DNA of 64,000 nucleotides, from positions 205,708,750 through 205,772,749 of the forward strand of contig CP136069.1 of NCBI GenBank assembly GCA_032622095.1, in the 5' to 3' direction. This document shows, one piece after another, positions 10,401 through 22,147 of this stretch. Every line of letters begins with the position of its first letter. The stretch's first letter is position 1. The notes under the pieces are model-generated. The model had not been told where the DNA came from. It did no database searches and saw nothing but the letters and a program-made list of their open reading frames with translations. Position numbers and translations under genes: made by a program. Source of the stretch: Siphonodentalium dalli (Eukaryota > Mollusca > Scaphopoda > Gadilida > Siphonodentaliidae).

Positions 10401-11401
10401 CTGAATGTTTCCAATTTTTAAAAAAATTGGAGGGTTAAAATTTCCAACTATTAGTAGTATTTGATCAAATGGGGTGGGGGTACAAGCGCATCCATGTTCA
10501 TTATATCTATTTCGGTGTTCAACACACCACGCCACTCCATATAAAACCCTATTTAAGCAAATTTTTTGCACAAGCTGGAGGTAAAAATAAAAAGTTTTAT
10601 TTGTTGAAACAAAGATTGTAGATTACGACCGTAATATGAATTCAATTATGCCCACATGTGTTTGTCATTGATATAAACTATTTTAATACTAGCGATCGGC
10701 ATCACTTCAGTTTTCACTCCAATATACATACATAATTAAGTGTATAGCATTTTACAGGGTGTAATTGAAAGTTTACCAGCCGTTCAATACAAATAAAAAA
10801 ATACCGGGAGTTCAATGCTTGTTTGTCAGATTTATACTGTATACTGTTTATACTGTGTTATATTGTGTTATTTTCTAGAACATGCTATCATGTGACTTAT
10901 TTTCAATAAAACAAGATACAATTTGTCGTATTTTGGTTAAATTCTAGCACATTGTAAACTATAGTTAATCTATAGTTTTTTTTAAATATAAAAGACTACC
11001 ACTGACAAAAGAGTGTGGGGTTTTCATGGTTACTCATGATAGTTAAAGTTCTAGTTAAGATAACAAACAAGAGAAACTCTCAAACATTCAAGGACTATTT
11101 GTAGGATGATCTAATGCATCTCATATCTTGACTGATATTTGACCATTTTAATAAACATTGTTAGCACAAGTAGCAATATTGGCTGTGGAAATGTAAAAAT
11201 GTACATTTGTGGCATGCGAAAATAAAGTTAGAAACTTGCGATATGATGCTAATCGGCGGTAAAAGGGTGTAATCGAAATGTTACCGTGCGTTCAATACAA
11301 ATAATAAAAAAAAAATACGTACCGTAGTCAAGCTGATGCGAGCGACTTTTATTTATGCCCGATTACCGCGATACAGCGTTCACTTCCGTTCATACACAGT
11401 G
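7402..11401. mobile_element. 4.0-kb long-inverted-repeat transposon with 5-bp TSD (Transib/RAG-like termini)
   Basis: Both ends read CACTGTGTATGAACGG inwards and are bordered by a perfect direct repeat ATAAC (7397-7401 and 11402-11406). The inverted arms run 7402-7490 plus 7862-8356 on the left and 10845-11401 on the right; the left arm has an extra segment of about 370 bp (7491-7861) ending in short repeats of TTGAACGCACGGTA. The arms look roughly 85-90% alike. Transib, ProtoRAG and RAG recombinase reactions make 5-bp target duplications, and their termini or signals start with CAC; the immune heptamer is CACAGTG. No nonamer-like block is evident and no transposase domain was recognised inside, so this is probably non-autonomous or decayed. 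The 500-bp arms are unusual for Transib. Confidence 0.8.
9307..10327. pseudogene. Decayed ORF fragments inside the 4.0-kb element
   Basis: On the plus strand, 9307-9692 gives an ATG-initiated 44-codon stretch rich in Lys, Gln and His; a stop and frame change lead into a Asn/Ser/Arg-rich stretch ending YITGQVN. On the minus strand, 10034-10327 gives a 97-codon stretch with CFGVEFSIIDQLDPKEY and QDHDADGTCDLG. I do not recognise a family for any of these. They could be remnants of the element's own proteins or chance ORFs. No RAG1-like catalytic DDE context or zinc-binding region was identified. Confidence 0.25.
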
Positions 11402-11482
11402 ATAACTGTCGGTCTCAATATATTGTCACTGATATAAAATGTTTGCCACTTAATGTGTGCGGTCTCATATTACAAAGCTATA

Positions 11483-12425
11483 GACTAGAATTTGTTTATT
11501 ATACATATATTATATATTAGTTGGTTTTGATTGTGTTATTGGGGATTTGTAGGTATCATGGATTTATGAACTCACGAAAAAGTCATAAATGGCTGAACCA
11601 CGAAAATTTATACCAGGGCATTTAAAGCCATTCACAGTATTTGTTTTCCCCCTGTTTTTATTAATTCATCCCGCAGGTCCCCTGATGCTACTATCAACTT
11701 CATGGGTCGCATTTTACCATCCATAGTCCTCCCAATACGATATGAAGACTGGATTTGTTATGGCTTTCCCTTTGGGGTTTCCATGAAGACTTGAACATCC
11801 GTCCAGATGAAAAATAGATCGATCCAGAGTATGATTTTATAACTGAATTGAAGAATCCACTCAGAATAGTACGTGTTCACGTGTAAAACATCCACACGAT
11901 GACAGTTGGCAAATACAATGGATAATAGTATATTCAAAACGTGTGATAATAAAATATACAAGAACAAAATTACATAATATGCTAAGATGCACAAGGAGTC
12001 TCGGTATCATGTATCACATTTATGTGACTAGAATTTGTTTATTATACATATAGTATATATTAGTTGGATTTGATTGTGTTATTGGGGATTTGTAGGTATC
12101 ATGGATTTATGAACTCACGAAAAAGTCATAAATGGCTGAACCACGAAATTTTTTACCAACGAATTTAAAGCCATTCACAGTATTTGTTTTTCCCCTGTTT
12201 TTAATAATTCATCCCGCGGGTCCCCTGATGCTACTATCAACTTCGTGTTGAGAATCCATTCAGAATAGCACGTGTTCACGTATAAAACATCCACACGATG
12301 ACAGTTTGCAAATACAATGGATAATAGTATATTCAAAACGTGTGATAATAAAATATACAAGAACAAAATTACATAATATGCTAAGATGCACAAGGAGTCT
12401 CGGTATCATGTATCATATTTATGGT
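11483..12425. repeat. Direct duplication of a roughly 0.5-kb block
   Basis: The block starting GACTAGAATTTGTTTATTAT and ending GTCTCGGTATCATGTATCA occurs at about 11483-12027 and 12028-12425. The first copy has an extra 140 bp (about 11703-11845) absent from the second. Both contain a stretch that is open on the minus strand, but the two translations diverge at the indel, so coding is not supported. Confidence 0.85.
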
Positions 12426-12595
12426 TACCTAACTGTTATTTGCTCAGCACGAGCATCGAAGAAGCGAGATCAGTTTACATATTACTCGTGTTAGAGTGGG
12501 ACAGTCATTTGTCAATATAGTAATAAATTGATCGTTTGCGTTAATGCGTGGAAAATTCGGATTATGGTTAACAATTGATTCGAGAAGTTCTCTCT

Positions 12596-12845
12596 TCATA
12601 GTTGTGAATAAGCAGTGCATTCCATAAGGAAATGTATTTCATCTTCTACGACATCATCACAGCAAAACACACACTTTCTATTTTCTAATTTAACTGGGGG
12701 CTGTAATTGACGCCCCTTCTCTATAGCAAGTACATGGTTACTGATTCTGAATCTGGTGAAAGCTATTCTGTCTTTCAATGATTTCGCGTTGAGAAGATAG
12801 GACTCAAGCCTATACTCTTTCTGGTAAAGACGATATGTTCGTTAG
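12596..12845 (-). pseudogene. LINE C-terminal coding fragment
   Basis: Minus-strand translation reads YRLESYLLNAKSLKDR, FTRFRISNHVLAIEKGR and CVFCCDDVVEDEIHFLMEC. The sequence KFR/RFR-x-S-x-H followed by CxxC...EDExHFLxxC is the conserved C-terminal zinc-knuckle region of many animal non-LTR retrotransposon reverse-transcriptase polyproteins. Only about 80 codons survive. No reverse-transcriptase catalytic motif is visible upstream, consistent with a truncated, inactive copy. Confidence 0.75.
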
Positions 12846-12973
12846 AAATGTCATTCGATTGCTGGTCATTAGCCACTCACTGTTAGCACTCGGATCACTA
12901 GTTGGACACCCACCTAAAAAAAGTCCGTGGTAAATTCATGCCAATTACATACGAGACTTCATATATATATATA

Positions 12974-13435
12974 CTAGCCGATGAGCCCGACGTTGTCCGG
13001 GCTATTCAAAAACCAAATTTCAAGTCGATAGCTCCACCCGTTTCCGAGATCTGGTCTGCACATGCGCGAAGCTGGTGTCGCACGGGCTCGGCGACCCGAT
13101 AAAAGTCGTATCCGGGGCAATATACATTCACATAGCAAATTTCAAGTCGATAGCTCCACCCGTTTTCGAGATCTCGTATGCGCATGCGCGAAGCTGGCGT
13201 CGCACGGGCTCGGCGACCCGATAAAATTCGTATCCGGGGCAAGATACATGAACATACCAAATTTCAAGTCGATAGCTCCACCCGTTTCCGAGATCTGGTC
13301 TGCACATGCGCGAAGCTGGCGTCGCACGGGCTCGGCGACCTGATAAAATTCGTATCCGGGGCAAGATACATTCATGACAGTCAAACAGACAAACAGACAG
13401 ACAAACAGACAGAGGTCTTCAAAATATATATTTAC
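12974..13435 (-). mobile_element. Helitron-like element with 122-bp core repeats
   Basis: Read on the minus strand, the 3' end is the hairpin AGCCCGGACAACGTCGGGCT, then CATCGGCTAG and a T, the usual Helitron terminus (hairpin plus CTRR before T). The core is three direct 122-bp units (starts of CAAGTCGATAG at 13021, 13143 and 13265). A CTGT-rich microsatellite and AAGACCTC near 13380-13420 mark the 5' side. The same family is present on the other strand at 40557-42293. It has no helicase and is non-autonomous. Confidence 0.8.
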
Positions 13436-13773
13436 ATACTAAGTGTTGTCATTACTAAATCCAGCATTCTGATTGGTCGGCGCCCACGTGGCTAGTTGCA
13501 GTTATTTCTCGGTGAATGCGCAACGCCTCATAACACCAAGCTCATTTCACCATCGATACGTCATTGGGTTTGGAAAGACGAACGCGTAATGTTTTGGGCG
13601 CATTTGGACTCGCGCAGGATTGACTTTACATAATCGGGTTTCAATATAAAGAGAAATTGTTCGTATTAACTTTTGCCAAGGGTGCTATTGGGTATTTTGG
13701 GCTGTTTTTGTCACGATACACTTTTCGATTTAAATACATTTACAAAAGTGGCTTTTTCGCTAAATGTATATAA
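13436..13773. other. Non-coding interval
   Basis: Nothing recognisable as a gene. It includes a GC-richer patch (CGGCGCCCACGTGGC, CATTGGGTTTGG) of uncertain nature. Confidence 0.5.
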
Positions 13774-13938
13774 ATATAAGGATTAACTGTCATGTGGACT
13801 ATTTTTATGGAGATGTAACCGTGAGGTAAGTGGTCATAACGTGTATGTAAAACTCTTCGGGTTTTACACAAGTTATGTCCACTTATCTCTCGGTTACATC
13901 TCCATAAAAATAGTCCACATGACAGTTAATCCTTATAT
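13774..13938. repeat. 165-bp long hairpin
   Basis: Arms of about 78 bp, starting ATATAAGGATTAACTGTCAT and closing ATGACAGTTAATCCTTATAT, pair with a handful of mismatches around a loop near TCTTCGG. It may be a short MITE, or it would form a double-stranded RNA if transcribed. Confidence 0.9.
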
Positions 13939-14639
13939 ATCGATGCTGGGGTGATACTGTACATTGTTGTACTGTTTTTGGTTTGACAATGAATTACTTT
14001 AATACGTGTGTTCGAACATAAACCACGCTGATAAAATCACTTGGATAGAGGGTTGGACACTCAACCTAGAAAAAGTCAGTGATGAGTGCATGACAATAAC
14101 TATCACGGAGGATGAATCGGGAGTGGATGTCCAGTGTCTTGCTAAGAGTCAGTGTTGTGTGGTTGTTTGATATGCTAATCGAGTCTGCCCACTTCTCACG
14201 GTGCTGTTCCGATACATTCGAGATCAGGAGAACACTTTAATTGCCGCTGATGGGGTAATTGGCCAAGGGACTGCATGCACTTAGCGTCTGAGCAACTGAA
14301 ATTCCATATATAATGCATTTCAATGAATCCTTTCTACAAACAGTTTATATAATTTTAAATCGGTATTTCCCCGGAGATCAGTCACCATCGGTGCACTCGC
14401 ACGCCGTCCGCACACATTGTTTCCCTAATGGGATCATTGTCACAAGGCATCGATCCCATTCGTAGCCAGCTTTTCGCAAGCGATCACGTTTGCAGCTAAC
14501 TTTTCAAATTATATCGTTTTATGACGAAATATATACGTCATCGACCAAAACTTCACAGGTTCTTTTATTAAGTTATAGAAATAGTACTCGAGCAATGTCA
14601 TAACATTAGGCATAGAACTGACTAACTACTAATATATAA

Positions 14640-14860
14640 TTGATTTCCTCCAGTATAAATGTAAGTTGACTTCCTCCATTATAAATGTAAGTTGATTTCC
14701 TCCATTATAAATGTAAGTTGATTTCCTCCATTATAAATGTAAGTTTATTTCCTCCATTATAAATGTAAGTTGATTTCCTCCATTATAAATGTAAGTTGAT
14801 TTTCTCCATTATAAATGTAAGTTGATTTCCTCCATTATAAACGTAAGTTGATTTTCATTC
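14640..14860. repeat. 26-bp minisatellite, 8 units
   Basis: Direct units of TTGATTTCCTCC, ATTATAAATG and TAAG repeat about eight times with few changes. A second short array of AATATGAAAAGCTGGCTACG (about 29 bp, three units) follows at 14925-15005. The stretch 13939-14639 holds no recognisable gene. Confidence 0.85.
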
Positions 14861-15213
14861 ATCTACTCAAGAATGTGATTGGCCAAACAGTTAGTCTCTT
14901 TCATTAGACCCATGAACCTGAATATGAAAAACTGGCTAAGAATGATATCAATATGAAAAGCTGGCTACGAATGATATCAATATGAAAAGCTGGCTACGAA
15001 TGAGGTCGCGATGCCTTGACCCCACCAGCCAAATGGCCACACATAATCTAGGAATTAATGTAACACATATCAGCATTATTCAATGAATAAATAATCCGAT
15101 TATCACATGTATATGTCCTAGGTGTGGCCTACTGTGGTCGGATTTTGAATGACACTGTTAACGCAATGATAGAGAGAATACTATACATACGCGAATTTAT
15201 AGTGAAAACAAAT

Positions 15214-15671
15214 GTGACCCGCCATATCAAATCCAGCCGTAAGTCGGGATTTATTTTACCCTGTGCCAATGCATTCTCTTATATATGCGAGTCAACCATA
15301 GGTCGCCTCGCATATGGAAGAGAATGCATTGGCCTAACAATTTTTTACAATTTTAATAATTTTTTCTTGTATTCTTTAACAATTTTATAATTTCACCCAT
15401 GCAGAGCCCCAGACAAACATGAGCAGAGGACACTCTTCTATATGCTTCTATGTATGTGTGGGGCTCCCTGCAGGGTAATGGATGTTTTTTTAATTTTATG
15501 TCCTAAAATTGTAAGAAACATTTATTTAAAAAAAATGATAAAAAATTGTTAGGCCATTGCATTCTCTTATATATGCGAGGCGACCTATGGTCGACTCGCA
15601 TATATAAGAGAATGCATTGGCACAGGGTAAACAAATCCCGACTTACGACTGAATTTGATATGGCGGGTCAC
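15214..15671. mobile_element. Double-hairpin element, copy B, with outer inverted repeats
   Basis: The CCCTGTGCC...GGCACAGGG element (15259-15627, hairpins at 15266-15332 and 15554-15620) is enclosed by longer inverted repeats starting GTGACCCGCCATATCAAATC and ending in its complement. AAAT lies on both sides (just before 15214 and at 15672-15675) and may be a 4-bp target duplication. The inner region is AT-rich and non-coding. Copy A shares the TAAGTCGGGATTT part of the outer repeat on its left side only. Confidence 0.85.
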
Positions 15672-15840
15672 AAATGAGCCCCACCCACACCATCCCTTCT
15701 TTATATTTACGATTGATATTTATAATTTATATGTCATGCTAAAATATATGGATAGTGTGTTAATATACGTTATGCATGCTTGACGATATGTTTTGTATCT
15801 GTTAATTCAAGTTTATAAGTTATAACAGTTTGCAATTTAT

Positions 15841-16720
15841 AAAAACATATATGCATGGCTACGTCGGGAGCATTTAATAATCAGACCTGTGTTCCCATCT
15901 AGGTTGATCGTTCGTTATTATCAAATCAATTCAAGTTATTATATTTAAAAACAAAATATATATGCATGGGCTCGTCGGGAGCATTTAATAATCAGACCTG
16001 TTCACATCTAGGTTGGATATATTTGCTCCCATAATGATACGGTATCAACGTTGATTAACTAACTTTGTTGGAACTACACGATATCGCTTAAACGCCAATA
16101 TGGCTATTTTAATGGCCATTGAATAAACGCCTCGTTTAGGTTTAGTTTCTGAAACAGACGGATTTTTTCCATCGTTGTGGAACATGATCAGATACAACAG
16201 ATAACTACAACCATTGATGCTAATTCCACCCATAATTTTAACTCAGATGTAACGCATGCACATATATTTTATGTAGTTTAGTGAACTCTATACCTATAAC
16301 AGGCAGACAATCCACAATCATGATGTACTGAATTGGGGCACTAAGTTATTATTATAATCCACCAGCAGGCGATCTAACAACCGGTGTAAAAATGCTTACG
16401 CGTGCAATCACTTATGCTGAATGCATATGTGTACGTTGTTCTTCTAAATTCGGTGTTGAGACAATTGCTACAAACACTTGTGATTGGACATATGGTGCAG
16501 TAAGTTACACACTTCAATAAGTTCAATTAATATACACCGGAAAATAAACACGAACGCAAAATCCATTGACATATTAAACAACCCGTTTAGGTTCTGAACG
16601 TCTTATACACACATGCATGTCTGATAAACGCATATAACGTCAATTCGTATTTACAGTCTAGGTTGGATATATTTGGTCCCATAATGATAAGGTATCAACG
16701 TTGATTAACTAACTAATGAT
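15841..16720. repeat. Short dispersed direct duplications
   Basis: GTCGGGAGCATTTAATAATC occurs twice (about 15860 and 15975), and a block of about 58 bp, from TCTAGGTTGGATATATTTG to GATTAACTAACT, occurs at about 16007-16065 and 16658-16715. No coding sequence was recognised. The interval 16721-17373 is also non-coding; it contains several TTTCCAACT motifs in both orientations between 16905 and 17275. Confidence 0.65.
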
Positions 16721-17373
16721 TTATCGTATAATAACACATCGTGGTTACAATATTCATCATAAATATAAAAAATTACATAAAATATACATAGATATTATGA
16801 ATATAAATAGGAATATAACTGTTATCCGAGCGGGGACATGACCGTCAGTGGGTCGTCGGTCTGGTATCACCGGGGCGTGGTTGTTAGAGGCTCACCGTGG
16901 GGACGTCCACCTTGAAATTTCCAACTGTACCCCCTCCGTGAACCAGACCAAACTCCTATGTTCGCGAGATATCATTTCATTTGCAGCCCCGTTGTGTTGG
17001 AATTTCCAACTTTAACCTTAAACTTTCCAACAGTTGGAAACTGGCACCCTGACACCCCCGTGTCCCGGCTCATGTAACAAGCTCATAAGATTCAAAATTT
17101 CAAATTGATGGTAATTTCGGACTAATTGTTGACCAAAAGTAGTACAACATGCTGCTGTTGGTCTAAAAAAATATCCCACTAATAACTGGAAAATCAAACA
17201 ATGAGAACAATTTATTCCTATATTTGGTGTAAAATTTCCAACTAATGTCATGTCAAGCATGACATTTCCAACTATTGATAAGTTTGACCAAAGTTAGGAT
17301 GTGAAACACCCCAAACCCACCCTGTCGACACGCGTATCCTTGGGCGTCACTCAGGTTATAAAGGAATTGAGCA

Positions 17374-18150
17374 TGCAGGTTCATCAACTCTTAGATCATG
17401 CCATGAATCTCTAATCTTGCTAATGCCCGTAGATATCATATTCCACCGGTACAAAACCTTGTAAGTTTTGACAGGGAACCTTGTGAAGTTGAAAACATAA
17501 TGCGGGGAATCTCAGTTATTATTTGTTCCTTAATAATGTACGTCACTGCAGGTGAAGATCCTAACTCGAAATTTCACGATCTAATTGACTTTATGAGAGA
17601 TTATGCTTTGCGTCGCTTACAATTATGAATTTATCCTTGGTAATTAATTTAATATTTATTGCGATATCGGCTCAGAAAAGTCACACAAAAGCATGAAATG
17701 TCGATTTGGGACCTTCACGTACAGTAAAGTACATTATTAAAGCATGAAATGTCGATTTGGGACCTACACGTACAGTAAAGTACATTATTAAAGCATCCCA
17801 TCTCTATTTTGGACCTTAAAGTAAAGTACATTATTAAGGATCATCACGTACAGAAACGTACATTATTAAGGATCTTCACGTACAGTAACGTACATTATTA
17901 AGGATCTTCACATACAGTAACGTACATTATTAAGGATCTTCACGTACAGTAAAGTACATTATTAATGGACCTTCACGTACAGCAAAGTACATTATTAAGG
18001 CACATATAATTACTAAGAAATATATTCCCCGCGTTATTTGTTCGACTTTATAAACTTCAAAAAGTTCCAAGGTTTTGTACTGGTGGAATATTATCTCTAC
18101 GGGCGTTAGCATGAGTAGAGATTCGTGGCATGATCTAATCAACTCCCTGC
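17374..18150. repeat. Foldback element with central minisatellite
   Basis: Arms at about 17374-17530 and 18021-18150 are inverted copies with shared blocks TTAGATCATGCC, CCGTAGA, ATTCCACC and GCGGGGAAT. The centre (17690-18000) is a tandem array of about 32-50 bp units with AAAGTACATTATTAAGGATC and TTCACGTACAGT. No ORF is supported. Confidence 0.75.
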
Positions 18151-18156
18151 ATATTA

Positions 18157-21100
18157 GTACTCTAGTAGCTGAGGGCGTTTTGTATGCACTTTTATGTCCA
18201 GAGCAAAACTCTTCACGAATCCACTAATTGAAGGTACACGAACAATATTTGGTTGGTGACACATTTCCCATTGAGGGCGAAATGGGTCAAATGGCCACGC
18301 CCCTTTTTGCGCGAAGTACTACCACCCGCCGTGACTATATCTCCAGAACCGTTGGACATAGGGGGTCGTGTGACCACTCAAAATGTGCAGAATGGCCACA
18401 TTATGGGATGGGGGGTCAGTAATACATTTTCATATCCAAAAGTCAATGGTTTTTAAGATAATTGCCAAAAACAAAAAACAATCCATTTTTAAGGGCCCAA
18501 TTTTGGGGTTCAGCACTTTTATCTCAAAGCTGAGCCCCCAATTCAAATGTTATTGATCTATATCCATCGGTGCCACATATAGGTATCATTTCTGTACCAT
18601 TATTGGATGAGATTGACCTCCAAGGAGCTCTTGACCCTGAAAATAAGGTTGTTGGATGGAATATATTGGTCGTAGAATGAAAAACAGACATTTTCCCAAT
18701 AACAAAGATGTTGAGGAAATCATCAATTATACGGTATTTGATCAGTAACCTAAAACTCCTACAAAAAGGTTACCTGGTGATATAATTTGAATGTAGTTCA
18801 TCTTTTGTTATCTAGATTTCATGGCCTTTGCTGTGAGATGGCTGCCAAAATGGTTATAAATGGAATGACATATATCACATTAGCAATATACTTGTAAATG
18901 AGTTCAATGTGTTATTTTCTTTAAACTTATGGGAGAACAGGGTGTTTTTATGGTATTCTAATGTTGAATTGAATTATACTCAGCCCACAAGTAGGTTTAG
19001 TAAATGTTGAGTTACTACAATTTGATCAATCAGTATGATTCAGTAGTCGAGCAGGTTGTGTCTTTATCAGTCCCACATCAATTTTGATTGGCTGCATCAC
19101 CATTTTGTATAAAGGTTCTACAATTTCCCTAACATGTACATTATTCTAGAACAAATAATGGCTAGCCTGGAGTGAGTTATGTTATAGGCACAGGAGATAT
19201 ATATATACTTTACATGTCAAATATTGTGAACCCTGCAGGTACGTTTATGTGTTTCAGTCGCCTTATGTGTGTGATGTACCTGCAGTAACTACATGTATAT
19301 TCTAGTGAAATTTATGGTCTGCACTCTGCAGTATTTCAAAAACATGCTATGGCCATGCCTACATATACATATGTACACTGATTCTAACACAATGATTGTC
19401 AGGTTATAATCTATGTTTGAGGAAAGTTATATGTATTTTTCATTTGTGTTGCATTTGTCAATATTAATGGGTCACAGGAGTCCAGATGTTACTAGTGCAG
19501 AGCCCATTTAATTTTCATGAAACTGGTGGACTTCATGTCTATACTCCTAAATAAACATGACTCTGAGTCTTATCAGACCAAGACGGTATTGTGTAGGTTT
19601 TACTAGAATTATATTTAGAAAAGACTCAACCATTATTTTTCCACTGCCCTTATCACAATATATTCATTTGGCAGTATTCATCTCAAGTTTAGTGGTGATG
19701 CTAATACATTTGGTATGATATTCAGGTAGAGCAAAGCGATCTGAACGAATCGAGGATAAGCCACAATGTGTAGAAAACATTAAAAACATGTATATTGTGA
19801 AATATTTTAATAATGGGTGCTGGTTTTCACAAACTGGCCATAATTGAGATGACTATTCCTGTTGTTTACCAAACATCAGCGTACACAATAAAATTTTGAA
19901 GTATATATGTTCTTGAATGTTGCATACAGACACTGACTTTTGCACAAATTGCTCGGGTTAGCCAAACAATGCAAAAATAACCAACTTTAGGTAAAATGAT
20001 GGTACTTGACAGAATTGCTTTGACCTACAAACATATCAATCCAGCAGTACCCATCAGCATAATATAAAAATTATCAGGACCACTTAACCTGAGGTGGTAT
20101 TGAAAATGAAAATATCTTTAAAATGGTAAGTTATGAGGGCTATTAGCTATTATGAAGAATTATGTTAGTGAAATTATAGACCCTCATCTTCTCCAACCTG
20201 CAAGTGATGCAACTATCATGGCCAATCAAAACTAATGTGGGACTGACAAAGGCTCATTCTACTATTGATTGAATAGTGATCATTCCATCATTTCCTAAAA
20301 CTTTTTGTGAGATGAGGTGTCCTTTTGTAAGAATTGATTACTTCTGAAATATATACTGGTATATATGGTCATCTCCCATCTGATTACAACATGTTTTACT
20401 ATGCCCAGGTGCAATACCCATTTTAGGATCGCAACATGTGGCTGCTGCATGAAGCAAACAGCTGGTCATTCCATTTAGTAAAAGTGTTTAGCATGTTTCA
20501 TATCTTGGTCACTTAAATCAGATCAGCTGTTAAATGTTGATAAAAAAATTTGAAAACCTGTTTTGTTCAATCTGTACATTTATGTTGATTAGAGCACAAT
20601 TGTTACCTGATTTTTGGTAAAGCACACCAGTTTCCAAGGCATGTTCAGTCATGAAGAGCTCACGTTGTGTGTCGGGATCAACACATCCTCAGCAGCAATT
20701 TCCAGCTAATCCCATTGTGTGTGGTCAATTGTGCTCTTAAGTCGATCAGAGAATTCGGATAGTTCTTTAAAAAGTGTCATACATATGCTGTGGCCTTGGT
20801 GGTATTGTATACTTGTGGTGCGTAACATGCTGAAATCGGTTTTTGGCAATTATCTTAAAAACCATTGACTTTTGGATATGAAAATGTATTACTGACCCCC
20901 CATAATGTGGATTTTCAGGGTCAAGAGCTCCTTGGAGGTAAATCCCATCCGATAATGGTACAGAAATTATACCTATATGTGGCACCGATGGATATAGATC
21001 AATACATTTCGAATTGGGGGCTCAGCTTTGAGATAAAAGTGCTGAACCCCAAAATTGGGCCCTTAAAATGGATTTTGTTTGGTTTTTGGCAATTATCTTA

Positions 21101-21367
21101 AAAACTATTGACTTTTGGATATGAAAATGTATTACTGACCCCCCATAATATGGCCATTCCGCACATTTTGAGTGGTTCTGGAGATATAGTCACGGCGGGT
21201 GGTAGTACTTCGCGCAAAAAGGGGCGTGGCCATTTGACCCATTTCGCCCTCAATGGGAAATGTGTCACCAACCAAATATTGTTCGTGTACCTTCAATTAG
21301 TGGATTCGTGAAGAGTTTTGCTCTGGACATAAAAGTGCATACAATACGCCCTCAGCTACTAGAGTAC
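18157..21367. mobile_element. 3.2-kb element with about 480-bp terminal inverted repeats
   Basis: Arms at 18157-18645 and 20911-21367 start GTACTCTAGTAGCTGAGGGC and are inverted copies over almost their whole length. The right arm is preceded by a direct duplication of part of itself (about 20840-20910 compared with 21080-21150). The 2.2-kb centre (18646-20839) is AT-rich with no ORF of note. No convincing target-site duplication was found. Long arms with a non-coding centre fit a non-autonomous transposon of uncertain superfamily (MULE-like or Polinton-derived are possible). Confidence 0.8.
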
Positions 21368-22147
21368 AGGGTCCTCTGGCTAATTAATTCGGGGATAATT
21401 GTCTCATACGTGATTAGCAAAACAACACACTTTGAACAGAAACTGTCGAAGTCGTCACGTCGATAATCAAAATCAATTGCATGCAGAGAAAGAACTAATG
21501 GTGGCGATACCCCGGAGTACTTCGACCTCATCGTATACCCAGGCTGTGAATATGTGCCGATATGTACAGTATGTAAAGAATGTTCGATACGCCAAACACT
21601 CAACACCGCGGTGATCACACTAAGGCTGAATTGTTCATTGTCGCATTGTATCGTTCAAAAAGACACCTACGATCTCTCAAATAACGTGCAAAAAGACACC
21701 CAGGATATCAAATTATCGTTCGTCTGCGACAGTTAAGCTCAACGTGGGTGGAATACCCATTAAATACCCATTCAAATTCCCTTGAAATTTCACTCTAAAA
21801 TCACAAACAAATAATTACTGTAATAATAATTAACATGCGAATAATTTAAAATCGATTTTTTTACGTGCGTGGAACTGATTAATATGAACCTCTAATATAA
21901 GAATCGCCGCAAAACACAGACAACGAAATATATATACGGTATACTCAGAACAGTTTATATACGGTATACTCAGAACAGTTTATATACGGTATACTCAGAA
22001 CAGTTTACTCGTTTCGATTTAATGTAAAACAGTATTAGCAAACTATTGATAATTGTCTTATTTCACTTGTTAAAACATTTAATGACCACGAAAATGATAA
22101 TTTTAGACATATGTAATACGATTCCCGTTGTATAACTATAAAGAGTG
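21368..22147. other. Non-coding interval with a short tandem repeat
   Basis: No gene was recognised. Three direct units of TATATACGGTATACTCAGAA (about 28 bp) occupy 21930-22008. Confidence 0.6.
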
